Shown here one piece after another: positions 1 through 8,425 of a DNA stretch of 64,000 nt (positions within the stretch are counted from its first letter, which is position 1; every line of letters begins with the position of its first letter). The stretch is from Flavobacteriales bacterium UBA5081 (GTDB lineage: Bacteria > Bacteroidota > Bacteroidia > Flavobacteriales_E > Vicingaceae): NCBI GenBank assembly GCA_002415785.1, contig DIAJ01000003.1:1-64000 (forward strand), in the 5' to 3' direction. Both the position numbers and the translations under genes were made by a program. Below the pieces are notes generated by a model that was not told where the DNA came from, made no database searches, and saw only the letters and a program-made list of their open reading frames with translations.

Positions 1-1
1 C

Positions 2-103
2 ACACAACTTTTGATCTTGATCCCAAAAAAGTGGAAGCTCATACAGGATAAAGCAGGTGTAGCTATGCCCAATTTACTAGGGGAATTAAAAAAGTTGGCA
101 TAA
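2..103 (+). CDS. C-terminal tail of an unidentified protein (partial)
   Basis: An open frame enters from the left edge and ends with TAA at 101-103, immediately before a hairpin terminator; its last residues read MPNLLGELKKLA. I do not recognise the family. The first reading frame also looks protein-like at its start (HTTFDLDPKK) but stops at 49-51. Removing one A from the A6 run at 25-30 would join the two into one continuous tail, so a homopolymer indel is possible here. Only about 33 residues are visible, so function cannot be assigned. Confidence 0.35.
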   Translation, partial: TQLLILIPKKWKLIQDKAGVAMPNLLGELKKLA

Positions 104-134
104 AAAAAAAGGAGCCTTTTGACTCCTTTTTTTT
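103..134 (+). terminator. Rho-independent terminator, probably bidirectional
   Basis: A run of A and GGAG pairs with CTCC and a run of eight T around an 8-nt loop. It follows the stop of the left-edge gene directly. It also lies about 20 nt beyond the stop of the convergent minus-strand gene at 153, so it could end both transcripts. Confidence 0.75.
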
Positions 135-152
135 ATTTAATTAGTTAAATTC

Positions 153-923
153 TTATTTAACAATCAGTTTCTTGGTTTTTAAAATTTGTTGATTATCCAA
201 CACACTTACGAAGTAAATTCCTTTTGAATAAGAAGACAAATCCAACTGCATTTTTTGAGCTGAAGAAGGAACCGCAATGGTTTCTATTTGCTTTCCTAAA
301 ATATCTTTTACTTCAATACTTAAGTTTTGATTTAAAGATTTATCAAACTCCAAATTAACAAAGTTGTTTGTTGGGTTAGGATACAAATTAAAAGAAAGTT
401 GCTGCGTTTTCTTTTCATCGATAGAAGTAGTGTAGGTTAGAATGTATTTAATATAAATTGAACGATTATTTGCTCCAAATAAGTCATTGGTATCAACAAA
501 AGTATATTTATACAAAGCTTCACTCCTTTTGTTATTAGCAACAATATAAACTGATAAATCATTATCTCCTGTAGCGGTATCCCCAGGTGCAAAATCTACT
601 ACATCGGGTGAATCCCAAGTTGGCCTACTTCCAGCTGGAACGGCATTGTAACAAACATTCCAACAAAAATAATCTTCAGTTCCTTGAATTATTGACACTT
701 CTTCTCTTCTAACTTTAACAGTTATATTACCACTAGTTTCATTAACCACATTCACAAAGTTTTTGTGCTCAAAAAATGGAAATGGGTTAACGGTATCAAC
801 CGCATGAGTAAAAGTAATTGTATCACCCTCTATAATTTCGGCGTTATCATTATATAATGACACCTGAGCTATTAAAAAAGTAGAAAAACCGATAGTAAAT
901 AAAAATAGTATAGCTTTCTTCAT
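153..923 (-). CDS. Secreted protein with T9SS type A C-terminal sorting domain
   Basis: 256 aa. Residues 1-20 form a signal peptide ending in LIAQ. Residues about 178-256 form a type A T9SS sorting domain: the FNLYPNPT start, a VKDILGK turn, SYSKGIYFVSV and a basic tail KTKKLIVK. Such proteins cross the outer membrane through the type IX system and are often anchored on the surface. The central part (21-165) is a beta-rich region carrying EDYFCWNVCY, whose two cysteines may form a disulfide; I know this Cys-Trp-x-x-Cys pattern from other short T9SS cargo but cannot assign a function. It is transcribed alone towards the 103-134 terminator. Confidence 0.85.
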   Translation of the reverse strand: MKKAILFLFTIGFSTFLIAQVSLYNDNAEIIEGDTITFTHAVDTVNPFPFFEHKNFVNVVNETSGNITVKVRREEVSIIQGTEDYFCWNVCYNAVPAGSRPTWDSPDVVDFAPGDTATGDNDLSVYIVANNKRSEALYKYTFVDTNDLFGANNRSIYIKYILTYTTSIDEKKTQQLSFNLYPNPTNNFVNLEFDKSLNQNLSIEVKDILGKQIETIAVPSSAQKMQLDLSSYSKGIYFVSVLDNQQILKTKKLIVK

Positions 924-1085
924 ATATAAGAATTTTTACTGCTCTATATACAGTATTGAATTTTAACAAACAAAGTTAGGGAATATCTTTTAATTAAAAA
1001 GAAATATAAAGGTGTTAAGTTTAATTATAGTCTGCTTTATTGGTAACTTTATCGCTCTTAAAATTTATTAAACCTTTTTAAACGT

Positions 1086-1595
1086 ATGAAAAGCTTATTT
1101 TTCACAGCAATACTCTGCTTTATTACAGCCACTTCAATTGCTCAACAAGCAGATAAAATTCCATCTGCCGATGTAAATAAGTTAGATGGCACATCATTTA
1201 ATACGGCTGACATTAAGAATGACGGCAAGCCCATTATTATTAATTTTTGGGCAACTTGGTGTAGCCCATGCAAAAGAGAGTTAAATAATATTGCAGAAAT
1301 GTACGAAATGTGGCAAGAAGAAACCGGTGTAAAACTGGTGGCAATGTCAATTGATGATGCTCGTAATATGGCAAAAGTAGCTCCTTATGTTAATGGGAAA
1401 GGCTGGGAGTATGATGTTTATATTGATCCGAATGGCGATTTTAAAAGAGCCATGGGAGTAAATAATGTCCCACACACTTTTTTAGTTGACGGAGAAGGAA
1501 ACATAGTTTGGCAACACAATTCTTATGTAGAAGGCGATGAGTACGAACTTTTTGAACTTGTAAAAAAACTCTCTGAAGGAGAGAAAATTGATTAA
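1086..1595 (+). CDS. TlpA-like thioredoxin-fold protein, periplasmic
   Basis: 169 aa with a signal peptide (1-20, ending in SIAQ). The thioredoxin active site is NFWATWCSPCKRE, with C59 and C62, and a cis-proline motif NNVPHTFLV lies near residue 128. TlpA/ResA-type proteins reduce or oxidise thiols in the periplasm. It stands 24 nt before the DUF6029 gene and then an Omp28-type lipoprotein that has its own CxxC, so it probably serves the folding or redox state of that envelope module. Partners are inferred from context. Confidence 0.88.
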   Translation: MKSLFFTAILCFITATSIAQQADKIPSADVNKLDGTSFNTADIKNDGKPIIINFWATWCSPCKRELNNIAEMYEMWQEETGVKLVAMSIDDARNMAKVAPYVNGKGWEYDVYIDPNGDFKRAMGVNNVPHTFLVDGEGNIVWQHNSYVEGDEYELFELVKKLSEGEKID

Positions 1596-1619
1596 ACTAA
1601 ATTTCTAATTCACCGCCTT

Positions 1620-3131
1620 ATGAGTAAAAAGTGTCACTTTTGGACATTGCTGTTTATTCTATTTATCACCTCTATAAATGCGAATGCACAGCAGTTCGAA
1701 GAAATGATGAGCCGTGGGCAAATAAAAGGAAACTTTCAGTTTGAAAGTCAGTTTTACAGAGAAGACACCATTATAGGAGCAGAGGAAGTCCCGGAAAGAA
1801 TTCGCTCCAACAGTTTTCTTAATTTAATTTATAGCAATGGAGGTTTTTCTGCCGGAATGCGATATGAAAGCTACCTTCCACCCTTGCTTGGTTACCCTGA
1901 AGGATATCAAGGAAATGGAATTATGTATCGCTTTGCTTCTTATCAAAAAGACGATCTATCCATAACAGTGGGAAACTTTTATGAGCAATTTGGAACAGGT
2001 CTAGTGTTAAGAACCTATGAAGAAAGAGGTTTAGGATACGACAATGCCTTAGATGGAGTTCGTTTAAAGTATAAGGTTTATGATGGCATTCGGCTAACGG
2101 CACTTACAGGCAGGCAACGAATATTCTTTGATTATGGAGAAGGAATTGTAAGGGGCTTTGATGCCGATATCAACTTAAACGAAACTTTTTCAGATTTTTT
2201 TGAGGGTAGCAAAACTCGGATTTTATTAGGGGGTAGTGCTGTTAGTAAATATCAAGCCGACCGAAACTCTCAGTTTGTGTTACCGGAAAATGTTGCTACA
2301 TTCGGAGGTAGGGCAAGCATTACAAGAGGTCGATTTAATTTTTATGCAGAATACGCCTATAAAGTGAACGACCCTTCTGCCGATAATGAATTTATATACA
2401 AACCTGGAGAAGCATTATTACTACAAGGTACGTATTCTCAAAAAGGCTTGGGAATACTTGTTTCCGCTAAACGAAACGACAATATGAGTTTTCGTTCTGA
2501 TAGAACAGAAGGTGAACAGAACTTACTAATCAATTACATGCCTGCACTTACCAAGCAACATACTTATAATTTGTTGGCAACACTTTACCCTTATGCTACT
2601 CAGCTAAATGGGGAAGTTGCATTTCAAGCAGATTTAATTTACAAATTTGATAAAGGAACAATTTTAGGAGGTGATCGAGGGATGGACATTCAGGTCAATT
2701 ATTCTACAGCCAACAATATAGACACTACCCACTTAAATGATGAATTTACTTTCCGTCAAGGTTATAAGTCAAGTTACTTTAGTGTGGGAGAAGTTTATTT
2801 TAAGGATTTTAATGTTCAATTAACCAAACGCTTTTCTTCAAAAGTAAAGGGAATATTCACCTATGCAAATTTAGTTTACAACCAAGATATCATCGAAGGG
2901 AAACCAGGTGCTCCAACGGTTTATGCTGACATTGCTATTGCAGATATTACGTATCGTTTAGATATGAGAAATGCCTTAAGAGGAGAGTTTCAACACCTTT
3001 CAACTGAGCAAGATCAAGGTGATTGGGCAACTTTACTTGTAGAATATACTTATGCACCACATTGGTTTATTGCAATTCAAGATCAATACAATTACGGAAA
3101 CTCCGAAAAGGAAAAACAAACACTATTATAA
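1620..3131 (+). CDS. DUF6029-family envelope protein, C-terminus frameshifted
   Basis: 503 aa in this frame, with a signal peptide (1-24, ending in NANAQ) and alternating aromatic beta strands throughout, as expected for an outer-membrane barrel. It matches my memory of the Bacteroidota family DUF6029, usually found beside Omp28 and TlpA-like genes as here. The frame ends early at 3131. Dropping one A from the A5 run at 3112-3116 continues the protein as HYYNLSMGYNNKGSRITLSY, and a second compensating shift at the T6 run 3199-3204 restores the conserved tail CVGGVCRVVPASSGLYLSV, ending at 3275. The true length is therefore about 552 aa. Either two sequencing indels or a decayed 3' end could explain it. 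Confidence 0.8.
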   Translation: MSKKCHFWTLLFILFITSINANAQQFEEMMSRGQIKGNFQFESQFYREDTIIGAEEVPERIRSNSFLNLIYSNGGFSAGMRYESYLPPLLGYPEGYQGNGIMYRFASYQKDDLSITVGNFYEQFGTGLVLRTYEERGLGYDNALDGVRLKYKVYDGIRLTALTGRQRIFFDYGEGIVRGFDADINLNETFSDFFEGSKTRILLGGSAVSKYQADRNSQFVLPENVATFGGRASITRGRFNFYAEYAYKVNDPSADNEFIYKPGEALLLQGTYSQKGLGILVSAKRNDNMSFRSDRTEGEQNLLINYMPALTKQHTYNLLATLYPYATQLNGEVAFQADLIYKFDKGTILGGDRGMDIQVNYSTANNIDTTHLNDEFTFRQGYKSSYFSVGEVYFKDFNVQLTKRFSSKVKGIFTYANLVYNQDIIEGKPGAPTVYADIAIADITYRLDMRNALRGEFQHLSTEQDQGDWATLLVEYTYAPHWFIAIQDQYNYGNSEKEKQTLL

Positions 3132-3275
3132 TTTATCCATGGGATACAACAATAAAGGCAGCAGAATTACATTAAGTTATGGCAGACAAAGACAGGTATT
3201 TTTTGTGTAGGTGGTGTTTGTAGAGTTGTACCTGCCTCAAGTGGATTGTATTTATCAGTAACAAGTAGTTTTTAA
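3132..3275 (+). other. Out-of-frame 3' end of the DUF6029 gene
   Basis: These bases code for the missing C-terminus of the preceding gene in two other frames. From about 3117 to 3203 the frame reads SMGYNNKGSRITLSYGRQRQ. From about 3204 to the TAA at 3273-3275 it reads CVGGVCRVVPASSGLYLSV then TSSF, a typical aromatic barrel terminus. The two shifts have opposite sign, so the net frame is restored. Confidence 0.75.
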
Positions 3276-3288
3276 AATTTAATGAATA

Positions 3289-4236
3289 ATGAGAACTAAA
3301 AACTTACTTTCAATTAGCGTGTTATTAGCTTTGCAATTGTTCTTTTTAGGTTGCGAAAAAGTGGACGACCCATACCCGGTTAATGTTGGTCAATCAATAC
3401 CTTACCAAGGAACAGAATACATTATTGATACGGAATTTGAAATTGGAAACACTACTCAACTTATCACTTTTATTGATAATAATAACTGGGAAAGTTTAAC
3501 AAGTCCCAATAATAGTAATCAACGTTTTATTCTTCTGGAAGAATTTACAGGTCAGAAATGTACGTTCTGCCCTGATGGTACAAGAGAAATAATTAGACTG
3601 GATACTATTTTTAAAGAAGTCCTCATTCCTGTTGCTATTCACGCAGGAACTTTTGCTGAACCACAAGATCCTTCAAGTGGTAAGTACACAACGGATTTCA
3701 GGGTAGATGGAGGACATAGTGAAGATTACCTAAATCAATTTAATCCGGGAAAAGCATTCCCTAGAGGAACTGTAAGCAGATTTGACAATGGCTCAGTTTC
3801 AGGACCTGCAGCATGGGAGGGTCAAATCAACTCGCTAAAATCTGAGTCTCCAATCGCTAGTTTAACAATAAACAATCATTACAGTCCTAACCAAAATGCG
3901 GTTAGGGTTCAAATAGACCTAGAATGGTTAACAAACACAACAGAAGAATATAATCTTCAAGTTTATTTAGCAGAAGATCACATTATCGATTGGCAACTTG
4001 ATAATGGTGTTGCAGTTCCTAACTACGATCACCGACACGTTTTACGAAAAGTAGTTAACGGCACATGGGGTAAGTCTATTGGGCAGGCAATTCAAGGTGA
4101 AACTATTTCTATTCAATACATCACAAGAGTAGATGCAGATTGGAAAGCCAATGACATGGAGTCAATTGCTTTTATTTATAAAAATGACGGCTACGAAGTA
4201 ATGCAGGCAAATGCCGCCTATATTTACAAACCCTAA
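3289..4236 (+). CDS. Omp28-related lipoprotein with CxxC motif
   Basis: 315 aa. A lipoprotein signal ends at C22 (LFFLGC). Residues 80-130 hold a thioredoxin-like start, LLEEFTGQKCTFCPDG, with C91 and C94, followed by a redox-fold region and a beta-rich C-terminal half. This matches the Omp28-related outer-membrane protein family first named in Porphyromonas. It starts 13 nt after the reconstructed end of the DUF6029 gene, so the two are almost certainly cotranscribed with the TlpA-like gene. Its role is unknown; a thiol-exchange partner for the TlpA-like protein is an inference. Confidence 0.85.
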   Translation: MRTKNLLSISVLLALQLFFLGCEKVDDPYPVNVGQSIPYQGTEYIIDTEFEIGNTTQLITFIDNNNWESLTSPNNSNQRFILLEEFTGQKCTFCPDGTREIIRLDTIFKEVLIPVAIHAGTFAEPQDPSSGKYTTDFRVDGGHSEDYLNQFNPGKAFPRGTVSRFDNGSVSGPAAWEGQINSLKSESPIASLTINNHYSPNQNAVRVQIDLEWLTNTTEEYNLQVYLAEDHIIDWQLDNGVAVPNYDHRHVLRKVVNGTWGKSIGQAIQGETISIQYITRVDADWKANDMESIAFIYKNDGYEVMQANAAYIYKP

Positions 4237-4272
4237 GCGAACTTTTTAGGCTTTTACGACGTTATTATTGTA

Positions 4273-4896
4273 ATGAAACAGCTTTACTTTTTTGCTTTTG
4301 TTTTCTTTTCATTTACCATTACTAGCAGTTATGGGCAAAGTTTTAATGCCGGTATTTTAGCCGGAATAAATGCTTCACAAGTAACAGGGGACAGCTATAG
4401 TGGATTTAACAAGGCGGGCATTTTAGTGGGTTTGTATTCAGACATTGATATTAGCAGTAAAATTAATTTACAATTCGAAATTAACTACAGTCAAAAGGGA
4501 AGTCGAAAAAACCCTAACACGGCTGAGGGAGACACTGAGTTTTTCTTATTGCGATTGGATTATATCGACATTCCTGTGATGGCAAGGGTTCGTCACAACA
4601 AATTTACTTTTGAAGGAGGAGTGTATTACGGTCAGCTAGTAAATAACTACATTGAAGATGAAAATGGACCTACTGAAATTCCCGCTGAGTTTAACAAGTT
4701 CAACGAATATGACTTTGGTGGTCTAATTGGAATTAACTTTAACGTTACCGAAAATATTATTATGAATTGGCGCTATAGCAACTCAATTATTCCTACAAGA
4801 AGGCACGATAGCAATGCCGTTTTTTGGTTTAATAGAGGGACATACAATAACTACATGAGTTTTAGTTTGCGATACGAATTTATTGGAGGCAATTAA
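4273..4896 (+). CDS. Outer-membrane beta-barrel protein (PorT-like)
   Basis: 207 aa with a signal peptide (1-21, ending in SYGQ). The opening FNAGILAGINASQVTGD and the closing MSFSLRYEF are characteristic of the eight-stranded 'outer membrane protein beta-barrel' family (PF13568 type) common in Bacteroidota. It sits 36 nt after the Omp28-like gene and overlaps ubiX by one base (TAATG), so it is probably the fourth gene of the same transcript. The substrate or partner is unknown. Confidence 0.8.
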   Translation: MKQLYFFAFVFFSFTITSSYGQSFNAGILAGINASQVTGDSYSGFNKAGILVGLYSDIDISSKINLQFEINYSQKGSRKNPNTAEGDTEFFLLRLDYIDIPVMARVRHNKFTFEGGVYYGQLVNNYIEDENGPTEIPAEFNKFNEYDFGGLIGINFNVTENIIMNWRYSNSIIPTRRHDSNAVFWFNRGTYNNYMSFSLRYEFIGGN

Positions 4897-5471
4897 TGCA
4901 GAATAAAAAACACAAGATCGTTATTGGCATTAGTGGCGCATCAGGCGCAATTTACGCTAAGCTCTTACTCGATGAGCTAAACAAACTTTCCACGCAAATA
5001 GAAGCCGTTGGTATTGTTATGTCGGATAATGCCAAATACGTTTGGGAAACGGAATTGGGCAACAAAGATTATCAAAACTATCCTTTTACCTTTTACAGCA
5101 AAAATGATTTTGAAGCTCCTTTTGCTTCCGGTTCTGCGAAGTACAATACCATGATTGTTGCCCCATGTTCAATGGGAACCTTGAGCAGAATAGCGCATGG
5201 AACTTCTAATGATTTACTCACTAGAGCAGCCGATGTAATTTTAAAGGAAAGAAGAAAACTCATTTTAGTTTGTCGGGAAAGTCCGCTAAACTTAATTCAC
5301 ATTGAAAATATGCGGCAGCTCACTTTAGCAGGTGGAATTATTTGTCCGGCTGTACCTTCCTTCTACAGTAAGCCTCAAACAATTGAAGAAGCCGTAATGA
5401 CCGTAATCAACAGAGTAATTGATTTAATTGGGCTTGAAAAACAATCCTATAGCTGGGGAGAAAACGAATAA
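4896..5471 (+). CDS. ubiX: Flavin prenyltransferase UbiX
   Basis: 191 aa, the usual family length. The protein makes prenylated FMN, the cofactor of UbiD-type decarboxylases, from FMN and dimethylallyl phosphate. Visible signatures are the N-terminal IVIGISGASGAIYAK, the APCSMGTLSRIAHGTSNDLL loop and CRESPLNLIHIENM. It overlaps the upstream barrel gene by one base. No ubiD is in the window. Confidence 0.95.
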   Translation: MQNKKHKIVIGISGASGAIYAKLLLDELNKLSTQIEAVGIVMSDNAKYVWETELGNKDYQNYPFTFYSKNDFEAPFASGSAKYNTMIVAPCSMGTLSRIAHGTSNDLLTRAADVILKERRKLILVCRESPLNLIHIENMRQLTLAGGIICPAVPSFYSKPQTIEEAVMTVINRVIDLIGLEKQSYSWGENE

Positions 5472-5565
5472 TTTTTTTAACACTCTTTAGTCGAAAAATC
5501 ACCTCTAAAAATTTGGTTTGAATGCTTATTTGTCCGTAAATTGAGCATCCAAAATACAGGGAATT

Positions 5566-5757
5566 ATGTACGAAATGAGTAAGAAGGTTCTTAGCCGTGT
5601 AAGCTTTGACAGACGATTGTTTAGGAAGGAATTGCTCAAGTTTAGAAGATGGCTTAAGCCAAAAGAATCACTCATGTTAAAAGCATGGTGTTTGACAACT
5701 TTTGGACATCTTCACAGAGACATTATCATAGAGGTTTTTGAATCTACGCTTTCTTAA
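5566..5757 (+). CDS. Small conserved protein, unknown function
   Basis: 63 aa, basic and without signal peptide: it opens MYEMSKKVLSRVSFDRRLF and contains LKAWCLTTFGH. I have the impression of similar short proteins in other Flavobacteriales but know of no function. The start ATG at 5566 is the first in frame and lies 94 nt after ubiX. Its 3' end overlaps the end of the convergent queG gene by 14 nt, which speaks against it being a shadow, as does the balanced amino-acid composition. Confidence 0.65.
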   Translation: MYEMSKKVLSRVSFDRRLFRKELLKFRRWLKPKESLMLKAWCLTTFGHLHRDIIIEVFESTLS

Positions 5758-6679
5758 AGAAACGTAGGTTTCTCATTAAACCACTATATTTTGTCCGTTT
5801 TACTGCCGACTTTTTAAAAAGTTGATTGAATTTTGTTTTTTCTAATTCATACCAATCAGCTTTGCCCATCTCCATTAACTCTTTTTTAGGCTCAAATAAA
5901 GGTTCAGCGTGTTGCTCTCCAAATCGATTCCAAGGACAAACATCTTGACAAATATCACAACCAAATGCCCAATCGTTCATTTTATTGGCAAACTCTGATG
6001 GCAGCTCTTCATCTTTTAGCTCGATTGTTAAATAAGAAATACATTTAGATGCATCTACTTGCCTATTCTCCACAATAGCATCGGTCGGGCAGGCATCAAT
6101 GCATTTAGTACAACTACCGCAGTAATCTTTAATCGGACCATCGTAAACCAAAGGTAAATCAATTATCAACTCAGCTAAAAAGAACTGAGAGCCTTTTTGC
6201 TTATTGATGAGCATGCTGTTTTTTCCAATCCACCCCAAACCGCTTTTTCTAGCCCAAGCGCGATCTAAAACAGGAGCTGAGTCGACAAAGTACCTACCGC
6301 CTACTTCTCCTATCTCTTCTTGAATCCGCTCAAAAAGCTGTTTTAATTTATCCTTTACCACAAAATGATAGTCGACTCCATAAGCATATTTTGAAATTTT
6401 AGGTGCTTCAGCGTCTATCTGCTGATTTGTTGTGTGGTAATTATACATTAATGAAACAACAGATTGGGCTCCATCCACTAATTTCCTTGGGTCTGTTCGC
6501 TTGTCAAAATAGTTTTCCATATAGCCCATCTTGGCATTTTTTTCCTCCGACAGCCATTTTTCTAATCGCCTCGCATCTTCCTCTAAAAAATCTGCTTTGG
6601 AAAAGCCCACAAAGCTAAATCCTAGTTTTAGCGCCTCCTCACGAATTATTGCTGTATTTTTTTCAGCTGATTGTTTCAT
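5744..6679 (-). CDS. queG: Epoxyqueuosine reductase QueG
   Basis: 311 aa. It catalyses the last step of queuosine synthesis in tRNA, reducing epoxyqueuosine with cobalamin and two [4Fe-4S] clusters. Cluster ligands are visible in CGSCTKCIDACP (C187, C190, C193, C197) and in FGCDICQDVCPWN (C241, C244, C248). The catalytic aspartate region VDSAPVLDRAWA lies near residue 133. The protein ends after the ferredoxin part, without a HEAT-repeat extension. Its start overlaps the ruvB stop by one base, so the two genes are probably translationally coupled. Confidence 0.95.
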   Translation of the reverse strand: MKQSAEKNTAIIREEALKLGFSFVGFSKADFLEEDARRLEKWLSEEKNAKMGYMENYFDKRTDPRKLVDGAQSVVSLMYNYHTTNQQIDAEAPKISKYAYGVDYHFVVKDKLKQLFERIQEEIGEVGGRYFVDSAPVLDRAWARKSGLGWIGKNSMLINKQKGSQFFLAELIIDLPLVYDGPIKDYCGSCTKCIDACPTDAIVENRQVDASKCISYLTIELKDEELPSEFANKMNDWAFGCDICQDVCPWNRFGEQHAEPLFEPKKELMEMGKADWYELEKTKFNQLFKKSAVKRTKYSGLMRNLRFFKKA

Positions 6680-7704
6680 TAACCAAAGAGTGTTCCATCG
6701 TCGCGGTGATTCTTTCTGCCAAGGTGCTTGTAAGCTGCGTCAGTTGCTTCTCTTCCTCTCGGTGTTCTTCGTAAAAACCCTTCTTTAATCAAAAAAGGCT
6801 CATAAACTTCTTCAATAGTACCTGCTTGCTCTCCAACGGCCGTAGCAATTGTTGTTAAACCTACCGGACCACCTTTAAATTTATCTATAATGGTCGTCAA
6901 TAAACGGTTGTCCATTTCATCCAATCCATGCTGATCCACATTTAATGCAGAAAGTGCCAAATGCGCTATTTTTAAGTCAATGGAGCCATTTCCTTTTATT
7001 TGGGCAAAATCTCTAACTCTTCGCAAAAGCGCATTTACAATTCTTGGTGTACCTCTACTCCTTCCGGCTATTTCTGAGGCAGCATCATTTTGAATTTCTA
7101 TACCCAAAATTTCAGATGAGCGCTTAACGATCATTGCGAGTAAGTCTTTGTCGTAATACTCCAAGCGAGAGTTAATTCCAAAGCGAGCACGCAAAGGAGC
7201 TGTTAGTAAACCTGCTCTTGTTGTAGCACCGATTAAAGTAAAAGGATTTAACTTAATCTGAACACTTCGTGCATTAGGTCCAGAATCGATCATAATGTCG
7301 ATTTTATAGTCTTCCATTGCCGAATATAAGTACTCCTCAATTACAGGGCTCAAACGATGGATTTCGTCAATAAAAAGTACATCTCCTTCATCTAAGTTAG
7401 TCAGTAAGCCTGCCAAGTCAGCAGGTTTTTCTAAAACCGGTCCTGAAGTAACACGAAAACCCACATTTAATTCATTGGCGATAATATTTGCCAAGGTTGT
7501 TTTCCCTAAACCCGGAGGTCCGTGTAAAAGGACATGATCTAAAGCTTCACCTCTTAGATTAGTTGCTTCAACAAAAATCTTAAGATTTTCTACCACTTTA
7601 TCCTGTCCGGTAAAATCGCTAAAGTTTAGCGGTCGCAGAACTCGTTCTACCTCCCTCTCTTCGGGACTTTGGTTTTCTATATGTGGATCTAAATTGTCGT
7701 TCAT
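6679..7704 (-). CDS. ruvB: Holliday junction branch-migration helicase RuvB
   Basis: 341 aa, full length. RuvB is the hexameric AAA+ motor that, with RuvA, drives branch migration of Holliday junctions. The order is as usual: N-terminal LRPLNFSDFTGQDKV, Walker A GPPGLGKTT, Walker B LFIDEIHRL, sensor 1 GATTRAGLL, arginine-finger region and the winged-helix end (VGLTTIATAVGEQAGTIEEV; LRRTPRGREAT). It precedes queG with a one-base overlap. Confidence 0.97.
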   Translation of the reverse strand: MNDNLDPHIENQSPEEREVERVLRPLNFSDFTGQDKVVENLKIFVEATNLRGEALDHVLLHGPPGLGKTTLANIIANELNVGFRVTSGPVLEKPADLAGLLTNLDEGDVLFIDEIHRLSPVIEEYLYSAMEDYKIDIMIDSGPNARSVQIKLNPFTLIGATTRAGLLTAPLRARFGINSRLEYYDKDLLAMIVKRSSEILGIEIQNDAASEIAGRSRGTPRIVNALLRRVRDFAQIKGNGSIDLKIAHLALSALNVDQHGLDEMDNRLLTTIIDKFKGGPVGLTTIATAVGEQAGTIEEVYEPFLIKEGFLRRTPRGREATDAAYKHLGRKNHRDDGTLFG

Positions 7705-7731
7705 AAGTAATACAGCTTCAAAGCTACTGAA

Positions 7732-8367
7732 TTATTCACGTACTAAATCTTGATAAATCTCTTGAAAAAAGATTTTAAACTTAAAAATATAAACCGGTGA
7801 AGTAAATTGCTCCTCAATACTATGATTAGGCACAATCATTAAACGATATCCCACTCCTGCACCCAAGCCTAAATACTTCAAAAAAGTATACTGAACAGTA
7901 ATTGCCGGTTCATAGCTCATTACAAAATTACGTGATCTAGAAAGTTTATTGCCATTTCGTTCAAACTCATACCAAGATTCTCCCAAACCAAACTGAACGG
8001 GAATGCTAAACTCCCACTTTTCATCTCGGTAAAAGGTGTATTCAACATAGGGAGAAAAGTAATAGAAGTTAACTTCGGCATTGTAGTTTACTCCTTCTAA
8101 ATAAAGCTGATTCTTAGGTCTAGACCAAAGTTGATTATAGCCCAAGCCAAAACTTAGTTTCTCATCAAAATTTAACCCTAGTTTAAAACCAAAAACACGA
8201 ACTCCTGTATTGCTGATAAATGCATTTCTGGAATCCAATTTAAATTCAAACTTAGGATCTTCTTTTAAAGCCAACCTAAGCTCTTCTTCAAAATGTTGCG
8301 CGTGAATTCCAATCGTACAAAAGACAGCAACTACTAGCAAACCAACCTTATGCCAAATTTCTCTCAT
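7732..8367 (-). CDS. Outer-membrane barrel-like protein, unknown function
   Basis: 211 aa from the ATG at 8365-8367. A longer in-frame start at 8448 would run through a terminator hairpin and into ctaD; the chosen start gives a clean signal peptide, MREIWHKVGLLVVAVFCTIGIHAQ split before HFEEE. The rest is a series of alternating hydrophobic and aromatic strands (LGYNQLW, VEYTFYR, LGLGAGVGYRL) ending in a short charged tail, like small porin-family barrels. It lies 28 nt upstream of ruvB on the same strand. No specific function can be assigned. Confidence 0.65.
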   Translation of the reverse strand: MREIWHKVGLLVVAVFCTIGIHAQHFEEELRLALKEDPKFEFKLDSRNAFISNTGVRVFGFKLGLNFDEKLSFGLGYNQLWSRPKNQLYLEGVNYNAEVNFYYFSPYVEYTFYRDEKWEFSIPVQFGLGESWYEFERNGNKLSRSRNFVMSYEPAITVQYTFLKYLGLGAGVGYRLMIVPNHSIEEQFTSPVYIFKFKIFFQEIYQDLVRE

Positions 8368-8399
8368 AAAAAAAGTCCCTAACGAAGTTAAGGACTTTT
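8368..8399 (-). terminator. Terminator of the act-cta operon
   Basis: On the minus strand AAAAGTCC-TAAC-like arms (8392-8399, 8387-8390 with 8380-8383, 8371-8378) enclose a 3-nt loop with one mismatch and run into seven T. It follows the ctaD stop and directly abuts the ATG of the downstream barrel gene, leaving no room for a separate leader. Confidence 0.8.
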
Positions 8400-8425
8400 T
8401 AATATATGCTTGTATGTTAACTCTA

